A stretch of DNA of 64,000 bases from Pestalotiopsis fici W106-1 (lineage: Eukaryota > Ascomycota > Sordariomycetes > Amphisphaeriales > Sporocadaceae): contig NW_006917092.1 in the NCBI RefSeq assembly GCF_000516985.1, positions 5,512,419 through 5,576,418 on the forward strand. The letters run 5' to 3'. Below are positions 1 to 11,237 of this stretch, in pieces. The translations under genes were made by a program, and so were the position numbers. The notes beneath the pieces are model-generated. The model searched no databases. It saw only the letters and a list, made by a program, of their open reading frames with translations, and was not told where the DNA came from. Each line of letters opens with the position of its first letter. Within the stretch, counting starts at the first letter, position 1.

Positions 1-692
1 TTGAAACTCTGTATCAATATGCTTATTCCCGCGTCGGGTTGATTGCGTAATCGATCTAATTTTATACCAGCAAACTATGCATGACCCCAGATTTTACCAG
101 ATTGGTGACCAATGCATGTTTGTAAACAACTGAATGTAAATGTAAGAGACGTGCAGTCGAATACTCCACTAGCTTATGTCAAATAACCTTGATTCATTCA
201 CATTGAACTGGTGTCTTGAGATAGTCTACCATTGTACTCATCAGTTGAATGTCTTGAATTAAGCGTGGCTACTCAAGATAAACGTATGGAATATAGAAAT
301 GCGTAAAAATGCATCAAGGCAACTGTCAAGCTCACTGTATTCCACACAGTCGATCGTCACATGAATTGTTGACAGAACATGGCAAACAGTGACTGTATAA
401 AGTTTGTATTAGATTTTATTGAAAGTGCATGATGGGCACTGTTGATAAAAGTCTGGCAAGATATCGTCTTGAGAATGAGTGCCAATTCGGTCATGATTCA
501 AAGGCCGTATGCCTATGACTTTCCCCCCCTCTGAAAGCTAGGAGGCCATGGTGCTGACAAGTTCAGAACGATGCATGTTCCACCGTAATCTCAAGGTATA
601 CTCGTCCGAGTCGTGGGGAACCAGATTGCTATGTCGCGTCTTGGTGCATCGGCTTTAATTGGTATTGATTATCCATGTCGCATGTGACGTTT
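1..692. other. Intergenic, no gene seen
   Basis: AT-rich non-coding sequence downstream of the small secreted-peptide gene. I see no long open frame, tRNA-like B box or repeat in it. Confidence 0.5.
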
Positions 693-935
693 TTACAAGC
701 CCTTAGCGACCGAGTCCTGGTACACACCAGCGGCGTTGTAGCTGACAATGTTGCCGCTGGCATCGGTCATGGCAGCCTCTTGTACGGGGACCTGACGTCT
801 GACGACCTTGGCTAAGTGGACATGTTAGCACATGAACCTCTAGGTTTTACTGGCATTGGTAAATAGTGGTAACTTACTGAGCTCAGCCGAGGCAACGGCG
901 GAAAGAGCAAGAGTGATGAAAGCGAAGAACTTCAT
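693..935 (-). CDS. Small secreted peptide precursor with dibasic site (2 exons)
   Basis: Exon 1 is 878-935 and exon 2 is 693-811; the intron 812-877 starts GTAAGT and ends CTTAG. The spliced protein is 58 residues. It begins with a clear signal peptide (MKFFAFITLALSAVASA), then ELTKVVRR, then a short tail starting QVPVQEAAM and ending DSVAKGL. The RR before Gln at residue 25 fits a Kex2-type processing site, so a mature peptide of about 33 residues with no cysteine is plausible. The frame is kept exactly across the intron. A TATA-like element lies about 100 bp upstream. I do not recognise the family, so no function is assigned. It could be a secreted peptide or effector-like protein (inference). 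Confidence 0.8.
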
Positions 936-2414
936 TTTGAATAAATTTGTCGAGATCGTCTCGTAGTGAGGGTTGTATATGCTGTCGTAAGTGAATGATC
1001 AAAAGTCGGCCGGCGACAAGCAAGGTCCTTTGTCAAATTATATAGACACACGAAAAGAAGTGAAAGAATAAATGACTCGACTAGAGCGGAAGGGACTTGA
1101 GAGGATGAATATGAAATGGAATACCAAGAAATGACCCAAAAGAGGATGGGCGAGAAGGGCTTTTGTAGGATAGCTGAAAGGACAGGCTGCTGGCATCCCA
1201 TGCTTGAGATGATGGACGGGTTCAAGGGTGCCCAGCTCGGAAAGAGTCGACGCTTCCCAACTCAAACAAAACAAGGGACGAAGTCACCCAGTGAGCGTTG
1301 AGCCATCAAGGCAATCCCAAGGCTTCCAAGGCATGGCTTGACCTGATCTTCGGCATCCGAGTAACTTGAGACTGACATCGCCTCTCCAAGCCCAAGTCGA
1401 ATCGCCCAAATCGGGTAAGAGACCAACGAGGGATGCCAAGACTGATACAACCCGGGGCTGGAATCCAGACCGCGAGACCTCGATATCAGACCAAAGTGGA
1501 CATGGTAACTAGATATTTCATTGGTCACATGTCCAAGGCCATATACAGGTCAGTTGTGTTTTTGCATGGGGTTGGAAGCTTAACTCTCGGCATTGTTGGC
1601 CGGGATCCACTGGAACGAACTCGTGGGCTTGGGGGTGCAGAGGGGGATTATGGGGTTGAGGCTCTGGAGATTCTTGGCGCCGCGACGGGGGTCTGAGACG
1701 CATCTCTAACCGCCATCAGCCTAAACCCGTAGCGATGCCCAGCAAGACCTTCCTTCACCCCTTCTCGGCCGGGCGCCAATTGACGACTTGACGAAATGAG
1801 CAGTGGGATCCTCGCGGCAGTGGAGTTTTCCGTGTTACAGATTTGTTCAGAAACCATCAGGAATAGCCTGGTTTCAATGCCAAGCGATATTTCATGTAGT
1901 ATTCTGCTGATAATAGCAAATTCGTTTTGAACTTTAAATCTTCACGTGTGTCCACAACAGATGACGTTGGCGTCCAGTCTGTGGACGTCTCTCAAGCTGC
2001 TTATCTTTGAGGTTGGCGACCAAGATGCGTGCGCGTTGTGATTGTGATAGGTGTCCGATTGCAAGACGGGATGACCAATACATCAATGCGCTCATTGGTA
2101 ATGCGATGGCATCCATGGTGCTGCAAGTCGGATGGAATTGCAGGCGGTTTTCAGGGCATGACTGCAAATCTGACGTGCCTGAGCACCAACGAGGATTGCT
2201 GCTAGAACTACCCTTTTTGGACTCTGGGTATATCCCTTACCCTATGATCAACACTTTGAAGGACCTGATTAGAAGGTCGAGGTGTTGCAGCGGACCACTA
2301 GGCCACCAGAGTATTCACTGCCACTGGCTCAAAAATGCCCACATAGTCGCTGGAACCACGAGATTCCGGCAGCAAAAATTGGAACGCTTTAACATTTTAT
2401 TCTCTCACATGCGA
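936..2414. other. Intergenic, no further gene supported
   Basis: This holds the promoter of the small secreted-peptide gene and the 3' flank of the Rieske-DUF455 gene. Short open frames occur on both strands but have no family motif, no good start context and no splice continuity. Confidence 0.5.
1037..1046 (-). promoter_or_regulatory. TATA-like element of the small secreted-peptide gene
   Basis: Read on the minus strand this is CTATATAATT, about 100 bp upstream of the ATG at 935. Position and sequence fit a TATA box; this is inference only. Confidence 0.35.
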
Positions 2415-3764
2415 TCAACCGCCAGCAATGACTTCCGCCGTCGAACCGACGCCGCCGCCAAGATTTTCATAATATCTCGGATCCATACCGGCTTGCAACC
2501 TTGCTTCCTCGTTGAATGGTCCCTTTATTGCCCCGGCAAAGTATTTCTTAACGTTTGCTCGGAACACCTCTACGGGATCTGTGGCTTCTTGTTCACAAAT
2601 CCAGGTCAACCACCGATGGCCGGTCGTGACGTGAGTAATTTCATCGTTGTGGATGATATCGAGTGTATCCACACTGTCCATGTCCTGGGCCTTGCGAAAC
2701 TTGTCGATGGTCATGGGGTTCACGTCGAGGCCGCGGGCCTCGTGTACCAGAGCAATGACACTGATCCGAGCCCGGAGATCGTGCGCTGTAATGACTGCCG
2801 AGTCCCACAGGCCGTGGTGTACCGGCAACGCGCCGAATCGACTGCCAAGTTCTTCCAACCTGGATCGCAGCAGACTAAAATGCTTTGCTTCGTCATTGGC
2901 CACCTTGAGCCAGTCATAATAAAACGTTCTAGGCAATTCCCGCGAAAGTGCCTTGTCAGGTGAATTTGTTTGGAATGTCGCAAATCTCACACAGATATCA
3001 ATGGCAAGGTCGATGGCCCACTGTTCAATATTGGCCAAGTTATGCAGCATCATAATTCGGCTCTTTAGTGTTCCTCCTTTCCCGGCTCTGGGCATTGCTC
3101 CGGGATTGAGTTTACCATAATCATCCCGCCGGGGTTTATCGGGTGTCTCGACAGTGCCGGCGCCTAGTTCCATGGGCGAGGAAGTTTTCTCTTTGGTGGC
3201 GAATAACGAAAACAGTCGTGTCGTGAGTTCAATCTTTTGCTCAGGATCTGCTGTATTCAGAATGTGGACGCACCAGTCGCAAAGGGTAGCGTCATCACCA
3301 AGGGACACTGCCTCCTTTGATGCCTCCTTCTTTGGTCCATGCTTGAACTTGACCTTTTCACTCACAGGATCGAGCCGCAAAAGACCAAGTTCGCCATAGC
3401 CGGCGACTTGCACCGACACTTTCCCATCTTCTATAACGACGGGAAAGGTGCAAGTCTTGATGCCAAAGCTAGACTCACCAGTCTCCACGTTGAAGTCGTA
3501 TGCATGCCAAGGACAGGATGCCACATATGAAGAGTCCTCAATGTCCACGTGTGCCTCGATCATGGGCCCGCCAGCATGTGGGCATTCAGCCTCCATGGCA
3601 TAGTAGGTCCAGCCATCCTCGGTCTCGTTGGGTTTTCTCGAAGATGTAGTACCCTCTATCCTGGGCAGCCTGAATAGCACCAAGCGCTTGCCATTGGAGA
3701 GCATGACCGAGTACCTCGTGTTTGTAAAGTCCTTCAATAATCCTAGGTGGACGGTGGACGCCAT
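2415..3764 (-). CDS. Rieske [2Fe-2S] domain - DUF455 ferritin-like fusion protein
   Basis: Single-exon gene of 449 residues. The N-terminal part is a Rieske ferredoxin fold: C61-P-H63 and C84-P-W-H87 are the two Cys-His pairs that bind a 2Fe-2S cluster. The C-terminal half (about residues 200-440) matches DUF455, a ferritin-like helical family, with EAKHFSLLRSRLEELG and HNDEITHVTTGHRW carrying the likely metal-binding Glu/His residues. The start is the ATG at 3764 (CCAAGATGG context); the frame continues upstream without another ATG. Known family: fungal Rieske-DUF455 proteins, function not established. The pairing suggests electron transfer to a di-metal oxidase or hydroxylase centre (inference). 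No signal peptide or membrane segment is seen. Confidence 0.9.
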   Translation of the reverse strand: MASTVHLGLLKDFTNTRYSVMLSNGKRLVLFRLPRIEGTTSSRKPNETEDGWTYYAMEAECPHAGGPMIEAHVDIEDSSYVASCPWHAYDFNVETGESSFGIKTCTFPVVIEDGKVSVQVAGYGELGLLRLDPVSEKVKFKHGPKKEASKEAVSLGDDATLCDWCVHILNTADPEQKIELTTRLFSLFATKEKTSSPMELGAGTVETPDKPRRDDYGKLNPGAMPRAGKGGTLKSRIMMLHNLANIEQWAIDLAIDICVRFATFQTNSPDKALSRELPRTFYYDWLKVANDEAKHFSLLRSRLEELGSRFGALPVHHGLWDSAVITAHDLRARISVIALVHEARGLDVNPMTIDKFRKAQDMDSVDTLDIIHNDEITHVTTGHRWLTWICEQEATDPVEVFRANVKKYFAGAIKGPFNEEARLQAGMDPRYYENLGGGVGSTAEVIAGG

Positions 3765-4700
3765 CTTGGCAATGGAGTCCTGAGGACTGCTCAGTGCCTT
3801 GAGCTCCAGTAGTCGACTCCGATGTCTCAAGTCTGGCACACGTGTAAGTGAATGTATTGCATACCATTATACACGTGATGCTACTTGTGGAGCAGGTAAC
3901 AGTTGTTTGTGCTACTTTGTCCTGCCGGATTCGAGCAGTATAAAATAATGCAGCTCACCTTTGACTTGGTCGGCAGAAATGTGGTGCCACCGGACCAGAT
4001 AATGACGGTTCCCCGTGACCTGGCACGGGTGGCTCTTTTGCAATAGAGACGAATCAAGAATTGCTCTTGGGTATGATCGAAATGCGCCTCGTATACTCCG
4101 TGATAATCCAACGACTGACATGACTTGCTGGGGAAAAGGCTTGACGGGGGGGGGAAAAAAAAAGTCTCCAGTTCGGAGAGGCCCGGCTCTAGCGTAAAAG
4201 CAGCGAAATCTACTGTGACCTAGTGGCGTCTCTCAGCTGCAGGTCCAAACATCTCCACACTTCAGCTGCGAAACCGTCCTCATTGGCCATCAGCAACTGA
4301 AAATAGCGTGTCGATGGCCCCAGAATCAAGGCTTCTAGGTTACCCAATGTAGGCTCTAGCATGACACTTGCAGGGGAGCCGGTGCGCTATCAATGATGCG
4401 TGCGGGGTGAGAATCGCGGGGCCATCAGCGGATAAGAGTCAAGACTCCCTGGGCTTCGAGTAACCCAACGCCCGCTTCTCGAGTAATGTAGTTATCATCT
4501 TATCCTCTTCCACATCTTCAGTCATCTTCCCGACAAATCTGCGTGACCGAAACGGGAATATAGTCTTGTCTCTTCTTTTTGTCTTCCTTTCACTCATTCT
4601 CTCGTATCCGCCCGCCTGCCACTACGATCGACGCAACTATACCATCCGTACTACAATACTCAGTGACGTACCGTAATAGCCCAGTTGCGACGGACCCATC
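3765..4700. other. Divergent promoter region
   Basis: About 0.9 kb between two divergently transcribed genes. It includes a G9A10-like homopolymer run near 4146-4164 and pyrimidine-rich leader sequence before the AMMECR1 start. No gene is seen. Confidence 0.5.
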
Positions 4701-5516
4701 ATGGCAACTGCTGAGCACTGCATCTACTGCTTCGAGTCCCTGGCGGCTCATCTCGAGCAACGGAAATCACTATCTCTGGCAGATATCGAGAAGCTATACC
4801 CCAAGTACCGTCAGAGCAATAACACCGACCTTGCAGCGGGAGCATCCGAGGGGCTCAAGAAACAGATTCCCGCCCTGGAAAGGCTAGCCGATCAATCCTC
4901 TGGAAGCAACTCATCGCTCCCCTCGTCGGGCTCCAGCATGTCCCTCGATGCCGACACGCCCGACACCTCGACTTCTTCCTTGCCCACAGAGCGTGAGGCC
5001 ATCACCGAATCTCCACTGTTTGTGACCTGGAATACAGTTTCGCCCAAGTCGGGAAATACCAATTTGCGGGGATGTATTGGCACGTTCGAGGCACAAGAGC
5101 TGGAGGATGGTATCTCGTCGTATGCGATCACGTCGGCTATCCACGATATGCGCTTCAACCCCATTTCGAAGCGGGAGCTTCCCTCACTTGAGGTTGCCGT
5201 TACGCTGCTCACCGACTTTGAAGAGTGCGATGATGCCATGGACTGGGAGCTCGGTACGCACGGAATCCGCATCAGCTTTACCGAGCGCGGCAGGCGATAC
5301 GGCTCTACATATCTGCCAGACGTGGCTCCCGAGCAAGGATGGGACAAGGAAGAGACCATCGTGAGTCTGCTCCGAAAAGCAGGCTGGGTAGGTAAGAAGG
5401 ACAAGTGGCACGAGCTGGATCTCAAGGTGGTCCGGTACCAGGGCAAGAAGGAACACCTGCGATATCCCGAATTCAAGCAATTCCGAGATTGGTACAGCGA
5501 GCATAGCAAGGCTTGA
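4701..5516 (+). CDS. AMMECR1 domain protein
   Basis: Single-exon gene of 271 residues. The family hallmark LRGCIGTFE is at residues 122-130, followed by the conserved core (AIHDMRFNPIS, LEVAVTLLTDFEE, WELGTHGIRI, YLPDVAPEQGWDKEETI). A Ser-rich linker at about residues 65-95 separates a short N-terminal region from the core, as in other fungal members. AMMECR1 proteins are conserved from archaea to humans; the biochemical role is unsettled, so none is assigned. No targeting signal is seen. The ATG at 4701 follows a pyrimidine-rich leader and sits in a good context (ATCATGGC). Confidence 0.93.
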   Translation: MATAEHCIYCFESLAAHLEQRKSLSLADIEKLYPKYRQSNNTDLAAGASEGLKKQIPALERLADQSSGSNSSLPSSGSSMSLDADTPDTSTSSLPTEREAITESPLFVTWNTVSPKSGNTNLRGCIGTFEAQELEDGISSYAITSAIHDMRFNPISKRELPSLEVAVTLLTDFEECDDAMDWELGTHGIRISFTERGRRYGSTYLPDVAPEQGWDKEETIVSLLRKAGWVGKKDKWHELDLKVVRYQGKKEHLRYPEFKQFRDWYSEHSKA

Positions 5517-6121
5517 CTAGATGTACCCGATCTAGGCGTAATCAAGGATTGGAGTTTTTGGCGCTTTGCTCTCTGGGGGGCTCCTATACAGGTAGACATG
5601 TTTCATCATTCCATCCCATAATTCTTGACCACAAGAAAGGTCAAACTACATACAGCAAGCTTTCAATCTAACGCAATCGATCGGATTTACGAAGAACACG
5701 CAAAACTGCTATTGTCATGAAAGTGTATATATACTACACCATTACACCATCTATTGTGTTACAGGTGATGCCTGGATAGTCACTATCTCATCGAAGATCT
5801 AGAACTGCCCCTCGTGGCTCGTCGGATCTCTGGCCAAAGGATTTAAAATTGCAAATTCCTACAGGCCATTCTTTGGAATGACCCAGCAACATTTGCCAAC
5901 CCCTGGGACCTGAAAATCGCTGTCTCACCACGCGTTCAATGTCTCGACCAGATAAACTAGCGCCTCTTCGCATATCTTGCCAGCCAGAATTGATTTCCAG
6001 AGCATCAGAACCAAATTCCTAACGCGCATTCTTCATCAGAGGTGTTTTTCATGTCCCCTCTTAAGATGGCTTCCAGGCAGTCACTTGTCGTCTTGCCGGC
6101 GATCTTCTTTCAGCACTCGCC
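5517..6121. other. Intergenic, no gene seen
   Basis: 3' flank of the AMMECR1 gene and promoter/leader of the aspartyl protease. No supported coding sequence. Confidence 0.5.
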
Positions 6122-9100
6122 ATGGCAGGACTGTCGAAAACTGGTGCCATTACCTGGGCACTGACGCTGGCTGGTCTTGCCCACAGCCATGGAGACTTCA
6201 TCGCCGACAGGGACACAACATCGGATATTATAAAGAATAAGGACCAGATACTCTCGGTTCCGCTTACGAGAATTCACCAATCATTAATGCCCGAGATTCC
6301 ATCACGACTGAGGGCGCGTTATTTTCAATCAAGCGTAAAGGATATCATTGGAGCCGCATATTTGGCAGACAGTAAGACTGATGACCGCCTTCCATCATGA
6401 CATCTGAAAACTTACTAATGTGGTCGTGGGCAGTTACTGTAGGCACAGGGAATCCGGACCAGACTATACAAGTCCTGCTCGATACTGGATCCTATGAACT
6501 CTGGGTAAATCCAAACTGCTCAAAATCATCTGTACCTGAGCTTTGTGAATCGTTTGGGCAGTATGATCCTAGTTTGTCGCCTACAGCTCAAAATTTGAAT
6601 GCAACATCCCAGATCCGATATGGCTCAGGGAGTGTCAACATATCATACTTTACGGACGATGTTTCAATTTCATGTAGGTAGCTCACATCGGGATCCTCGT
6701 CATGAGTCAACTAACATCTTAAAGCTGGCCGAATTAGCACTCAACAGTTCGGTGTCGCCACAGACTCTCAGAGTGTCTGGTTTGGCATCATGGGTCTTGG
6801 TTATGGCAGACGGCAAGCGGGCTCAACAAAGGGTTCTCTCAAGTACGACTCCGTCATCGATAATATATACGACCAACAGTACACCAACAGCAGGCTTTTT
6901 GGCCTCGAACTGGGTCTTCAGGGAAAGCCACAGATTGCGGTCACGGGCCAGATTATTTTTGGTGGTGTCGATACCAACAAGTACGCCGGAAATCTGAGCA
7001 AGATTCCCCTCGAAGAAGTCGACTCGCACTATCGCGTCAAGTTGACATCCATTTCCCACCAAACACCCGGAAATGCTGCATCGACGATTACGGAGACATC
7101 TCAGATTGTCATTGTCGACAGCGGCACCACCTTGTCAATCCTTCCTCGAGATGTCGTCGAGTTGATTGCATCGCAATTCCCAGGCGCCACCTACGATGGT
7201 GACGGCACCTATCTAGTCCCATGCGCTTTGCAGGACGAGCCCGGCAGCCTCAGCTTTGGCTTTGATAACACGGTCATTACCGTACCTTACTCCGAGTTTA
7301 TCTGGGGCGCCGGTAACTATAACGGTACAGACATATGCCTGCTAGGAGTGCAGTGGAACACCAACTCCAACATTGACGCCGCCAAGAGCTATCTCATCCT
7401 GGGAGACACATTCATGCGCGCCACCTATACCGTCTTTGACCAGGATAACAATGCCCTGTACATGAGCAACTACACGACCTGCGGGACACAGAGCTCGATA
7501 GTCGCCGTGCCCGCCGGCCTCGATGCCGCGGCCAATATTCCTGGCAACTGTGAGCCGCCGACCGTGTCCGAGCCTGCTATGACCACGGCCACCACTGGGA
7601 CCAATGTCACTCCAATTTCTACAGGATTATTTAGTAGTGGTGATCCGAACCCTGTCGGGCCTGTTTCCATGACCCCTTCTGTCAGCTCTTTCACGCCGTC
7701 GTCAACCAGTACAGCTGAGAGCGGTTCATCGAGCAGCGGCGTCGCAACTTCAGAAGCGCAGCAGAGTGAAATGTCTACGCCCTTGAGCACAGCTACTTCT
7801 GAAGACTTTGCTGCCACAAGTTCTTCTGGTGGTAGCTCTCCTGTCAACAGCTCTCCTTCCGATAGCACGCCGAGTAGTACCAATCCAGGTGACATCTCCT
7901 CTGCAAGTGGTTCTCCCATTGCGAGTTCATCTGCAGATACTACTATTCCCCAAAGCACTGATCAAAGTACTACCGTGGGGGGCAGCGATACCCAGACTGC
8001 TACTCAGACTATGACTGCCGAGAGTACTACCTCTGAAACTCCCTCATCAAGCGTGACCAGCCTCCCCGACGAACGCATCATTTTTGGCGTCTTAGCCGAT
8101 GGCGGCGCGGCCAAGAATGGAACAAGCAAGCGATCTACCATTTCACATGGCGCCTTGAAACTTGCCAAGCGTCAGTCCAATGGCGGCTTCATTGGCGGCG
8201 CCGGCCCAGCGAACCCATCTTCGTGCAGTGATGCCTCGGGCTTTGGCTTGATAGACGGTCAACTCGTCAGCAATGACGGGGGTGGATTAATTGCCACCGA
8301 GCCCGGCGTCGAGTCCATGGTCCTGCGTGTCTCGCCCACGGGCGGTAGTATCAACACTACCTTTGCCGTTGTCGATGGCATCTTGCACTGGTTCAATGAT
8401 GCCTTCTTTGGAGGTGAGGCGACTTTTTGCCAGACTCCCGATGGACAGGTCAATCTAGTCTTTACCGAGGACGGTGCCCCTGCCGGCTGTGGAGAGGTGT
8501 CTGTTGCCGTGTATTCGGCGTCCCAGTGCCAGAATGGCGAACTTGTGCTTTCTGCATCCAGCTCAGCCACCGGATCAGTCACTTCTTCCATCACTGCACC
8601 CTCTGACGGGATCACCGCGACTACTACGGGCACTTCAACCGGCGCCGAGAGCACTGGCGATGGTGTTGATCAGTTTCCCATCTCCCCTGCCCTGGTCACC
8701 TCAACCAACACCATTACAACCACCGTCACCAACTACATAGCCTATACCATTACCGCGTGTCCGCCATCTGTACAAGGCTGCCCGATAGGCCAGATTACAA
8801 CCAGCACCCAAGTCTACGTAACGACCATCTGCCCAGAGGACTCGGCGCCAGCAGCAACCACGCAACCGCCGTCTGCCGGCTCCGGTGGTGGCGGAGCCGC
8901 AGCAGCAGATGGAGGTAATGCCGTCGCCGTCATTGTCGCCGTGACCGTGACGGAAGAATGCGAGACGAGCACTTTTGCCGTGTCGACCTGTGCAGCCAAT
9001 GACGACGACAATGATTGCGTCCTGGGCCGTACCACGACGACTACTTATACGCGGTACCGGACCATTACCACTACCCAAGAGGCCATGGCTACGGCCACGG

Positions 9101-9405
9101 CGGTGGGCGATACGAGCGACACTACCCCCGAGATGGCCAACGCTTTACCCGAGCCAAGTGAGACGCTGTTGATAGCGCCAAACAAGGGCGCGCAAATCGA
9201 TTCCGGCTCCGGATTTAATAGCTCCGCCGCTGTCAACTTTGCGTGTCCCGGTTGCGCTGTCAATGTCGTTCCTTCGGGCAGTGCTGCCTTTGGAACACCC
9301 ACGGCGAGCTTCATGCCTGTCCAAGCTGGCGCGGAAATGTCGAGGGTCGGTGTCGTGGGGGTATTCGTGAGTGCTTTTGTTGGAGCTCTGATGTTAATTT
9401 TGTAG
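6122..9405 (+). CDS. GPI-anchored aspartyl protease fused to a C-terminal secreted module (3 exons)
   Basis: Exons 6122-6371, 6434-6673 and 6725-9405 give 1056 residues; introns are 62 and 51 bp. It has a signal peptide (TWALTLAGLAHSHG), then a pepsin-type (A1, yapsin-like) domain with catalytic motifs DTGS at D100 and DSGT at D295, ending near residue 430. A long Ser/Thr-rich linker follows. After dibasic sites at KR633 and KR646 a second globular module begins (QSNGGFIGGAGPANP), resembling the fungal DUF7908-type wall/secreted domain. Then come a TTTVTNY/TITACP Thr-rich stalk and a hydrophobic C-terminus (GVFVSAFVGALMLIL), typical of GPI attachment. Likely role: cell-surface proteolysis. 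The KR sites would let Kex2 separate protease and anchored module (inference). Confidence 0.9.
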
Positions 9406-10216
9406 GGTGGAATCAGGATTGCTTTTGTACTTTTTGTGCTTGTTACATGGTTGACTGGCGGAAAGGGCATCGGAGCAAGGTTTCATGTACTATCTTTTGG
9501 GGTTTATTTCTCGCATAGATGGCATTTGTTTCTGATTCACGGGCTGCAAAGACCCGACTAATGAGGGCTTGGAGATGGGTACTCAAAAGGGATGGCCTTG
9601 GGCACTTTGCACGAGGTATACGATTGTCATGTTTAGATAGAAAGGTTTCGAGATAGTTTAGATAATGCTTGGTTAATCGGAAAGCAACGACAGTTCTTGG
9701 AACCTCCCCTTGTGTGCTCAAGTCCGAGCAATGGTGCAACCTCAAGTGCAAAATCATGTCACTTTCAATCTATTCATGAGCCTTGACACAACGGAAAGAA
9801 GACGGACATTTACAACTCCCACATAACCAATGGCAACTCATATTTGGATATCAACTACTAAACACTCGAAATCGCTCCATTGAAAACGAACCCACATTCT
9901 TCCGTACGCCAGGATATGATGATGTCTGTAAAGCCCCAAGGTAAAACAAAGACAAAGTAAAGTTGATAGCGGAGGCAAATTTGGGAGGAGCAAAACAGCA
10001 AAAATCAACCCACTGCCTTTCCTGTCTTCAGCTCCAGTGCTGCATGATGCAAAAAAGACAAAGCAAAATCTTCCATATCGAAGCCAAGTGCGGCCATTAA
10101 GATTACCCACTCAGCGGCAAGATCATGGCACCATTAATATTGCCAACGAGAACCGCGCGCATGGCCATCCCGTGTACGTGGCGAATTCGGCTTGTATAAC
10201 ACCGCTGCTGCCAGTG
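9406..10216. other. Convergent intergenic region
   Basis: 3' flanks of the aspartyl protease (+) and the Ras-like gene (-). Nothing further is supported. Confidence 0.5.
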
Positions 10217-11029
10217 TTACCAGCACTTCAGACTCTTCCAGAACTGGCGTTTACTCTTGCCGGTATTGTCATTGGGACCATTGCGCACCCCTCGAGCATT
10301 CGGATCCCTCTTTTCATTGTCGGCATCGCGATCGCTACCAATGGGCGTCAAAGGCCGTGTGGCACCTCTCTGGTTCATCTCGGGGTTGCCCACGACTCCA
10401 GCAGCAGCGCGCCTGCGCGACTCGACAACGCGGCGTATAATGAGAGCAAAAGTCTCCTCGATATTGACTTCGAGGCGGGCACTCGTCTCCATGAAGCCGC
10501 AGCCGCGCTTACGGGCCCAGTCCAAGCCCTGCGACGCCGAGATCTGCCGTGACTCTTGCAAATCGCACTTGTTGCCGGCGATAATCTTGACGGGTGGGAT
10601 GGTGCGGGATCCGAATTCGCTCTCGTCTGCGGTGGCGCCAGGCCGGAGACCAGCTTTTTGGGCGCGCGAGGCATTGTCGAGCCGCGTTTCGGCCTCCATG
10701 TCAATCAGGTCGTTGAAGTAGCTCAGGGACTCGAGGCTGCCGCTCGAGGTAATGTCGTAGACGAGCAGAAAGGCGTCGGCGCCCAGGTTGGTCGACGCCC
10801 ACATGCCGCGGTACTCCTCCTGACCGGCCGTGTCCGTCAATGACAAGTGGTACGAGGCGCCATCGACTCGCCTCGTGATGCTGTAGCTGTCCTCGATCGT
10901 AGGGTCGTACTCGGAAGTCCATTGCGATCGCACGAGTCGTAATGTGATGCTCGACTTGCCGCAGCCGCCGTCGCCGCATATCGTGATGGAGATGGGCGTC
11001 GGCTCTTGTGAGTCGGCCGCGTGGGACAT
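10217..11029 (-). CDS. Ras-family small GTPase with long basic tail
   Basis: Single-exon gene of 270 residues. All G boxes are visible: P-loop GDGGCGKSS (19-27), effector loop YDPTIEDSY (41-49), DTAGQEEY (66-73, with Gln70 matching the catalytic Gln of Ras), NKCDL and ETSA. The effector loop is Ras/Rap-like. There is an insert of about 25 residues between the switch region and NKCD, and a hydrophilic tail of about 65 residues. It ends KSLKCW, so the terminal Cys is followed by one residue and no standard CaaX box exists. Membrane attachment would need a different lipid modification or a downstream spliced exon I could not find. It is preceded by about 2.2 kb of non-coding DNA with pyrimidine tracts, consistent with a long regulated 5' leader. 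Confidence 0.92.
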   Translation of the reverse strand: MSHAADSQEPTPISITICGDGGCGKSSITLRLVRSQWTSEYDPTIEDSYSITRRVDGASYHLSLTDTAGQEEYRGMWASTNLGADAFLLVYDITSSGSLESLSYFNDLIDMEAETRLDNASRAQKAGLRPGATADESEFGSRTIPPVKIIAGNKCDLQESRQISASQGLDWARKRGCGFMETSARLEVNIEETFALIIRRVVESRRRAAAGVVGNPEMNQRGATRPLTPIGSDRDADNEKRDPNARGVRNGPNDNTGKSKRQFWKSLKCW

Positions 11030-11195
11030 GGCGCCTTTCTTTTCCGTGTGTAAAGATTTCGCTTAGCACGTGTAGTATAAGCGGCCTGGCTCGTGGACGG
11101 CACGATTTTGGGCCAGAGAATGATCACGGCAGAGGTGAAAACGAATGGGTGCGCGTGGGAAACAGTAACGAACGAGAGGGGCCTCAAGGACCTTG

Positions 11196-11237
11196 TTGTT
11201 TTTTCTTTTCCTTTTTTTGCTTTTCTTCCTCTCTTTA
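11196..11237. repeat. Pyrimidine-rich tract
   Basis: T/C-only run with few interruptions, about 170 bp upstream of the Ras-like ATG. On the sense strand of that gene it is an A/G tract. Confidence 0.6.

Noticed and set aside
2007..2963. 318-codon plus-strand open frame
   Set aside because: It is antisense to the Rieske-DUF455 gene, whose motifs are unmistakable, and has no family features of its own.
3765..3839. Upstream extension of the Rieske-DUF455 frame by 25 codons
   Set aside because: The frame is open but begins with GTG, not ATG; the ATG at 3764 has a far better context.
4892..5599. 235-codon minus-strand open frame
   Set aside because: Antisense to the AMMECR1 gene; Ser-rich low-complexity translation.
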